DNA of 64,000 nucleotides from Carposina sasakii (taxonomy: Eukaryota; Arthropoda; Insecta; Lepidoptera; Carposinidae). The position numbers were made by a program, and so were the translations under genes. A model generated the notes under the pieces. It was not told the DNA's origin, searched no databases, and saw only the letters and a list, made by a program, of their open reading frames with translations. The stretch is taken from positions 9,796,001 through 9,860,000 of the forward strand of contig CP053154.1 in assembly GCA_014607495.2 (NCBI GenBank), in the 5' to 3' direction. Below are positions 63,953 to 64,000 of the stretch, in pieces (the stretch's first letter is position 1; each line of letters starts with the position of its first letter).

Positions 63953-64000
63953 CTACAAAAATAACCATACTAGTTAAGCTATTATGTTTTAGTAAGCCCA

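Noticed and set aside
1..64000. Prokaryotic-type defence system, CRISPR array or biosynthetic cluster
   Set aside because: The sequence is intron-rich insect nuclear DNA; no such genes or spaced repeats are present.

Overview
The window is animal nuclear DNA, almost certainly from a moth or butterfly. Genes are split into short exons with GT-AG introns in an AT-rich background. The interspersed repeats are typical of Lepidoptera: Helitron-like copies ending in a G/C-rich hairpin plus CTAGT, tRNA-derived SINEs, 3' ends of RTE-type LINEs, and many short terminal-inverted-repeat elements. No prokaryotic system, CRISPR array or operon is present.

Three coding units are visible, all on the minus strand. 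(1) Positions 5742-63952 hold the motor part of the cytoplasmic dynein 2 heavy chain (DYNC2H1 type, the retrograde intraflagellar-transport motor; beethoven in Drosophila). I rebuilt 56 exons by reading the minus strand and requiring GT-AG borders and matching codon phase. They encode about 3,050 residues: end of the linker, AAA1 to AAA6, the stalk with microtubule-binding domain, and the C-terminal domain with a stop at 5742. The N-terminal tail lies to the right of the window. Every junction keeps frame except exon 20 to exon 21. (2) Positions 44889-50231 hold a complete, uninterrupted 1,780-residue laminin beta chain (LanB1 type). It sits, on the same strand, inside the 18.6-kb intron between dynein exons 4 and 5, and those two exons still join in frame across it. 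(3) From position 1 to 5336 lies the 5' part of a BEL/Pao LTR retrotransposon, about 0.4 kb downstream of the dynein stop. It has an LTR, a primer-binding-like site, and a gag-pol frame open for about 1,450 codons up to the left edge.

Layout from left to right: BEL/Pao (1-5336); dynein 3' UTR and C-terminal exons (5337-13727); AAA5/AAA6 exons (14414-20308); stalk and microtubule-binding exons (20658-25470); AAA4 (26807-29538); AAA3 (29846-33553); AAA2 (33708-35583); AAA1 (36006-38550); linker (39457-42498); the giant intron with LanB1 (42499-61057); linker exons again (61058-63952). Introns are full of transposable-element debris.

The two genes have unrelated jobs: ciliary transport in sensory neurons versus basement-membrane assembly. 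The most notable observations are the nested intronless laminin gene, a degenerate nucleotide-binding loop in dynein AAA3, a frame conflict at one dynein junction, two decayed duplicate dynein exons, an open BEL/Pao frame, and a 1.3-kb element with about 205-bp inverted ends. All family assignments come from reading motifs and from remembered family sequences, not from a database search.
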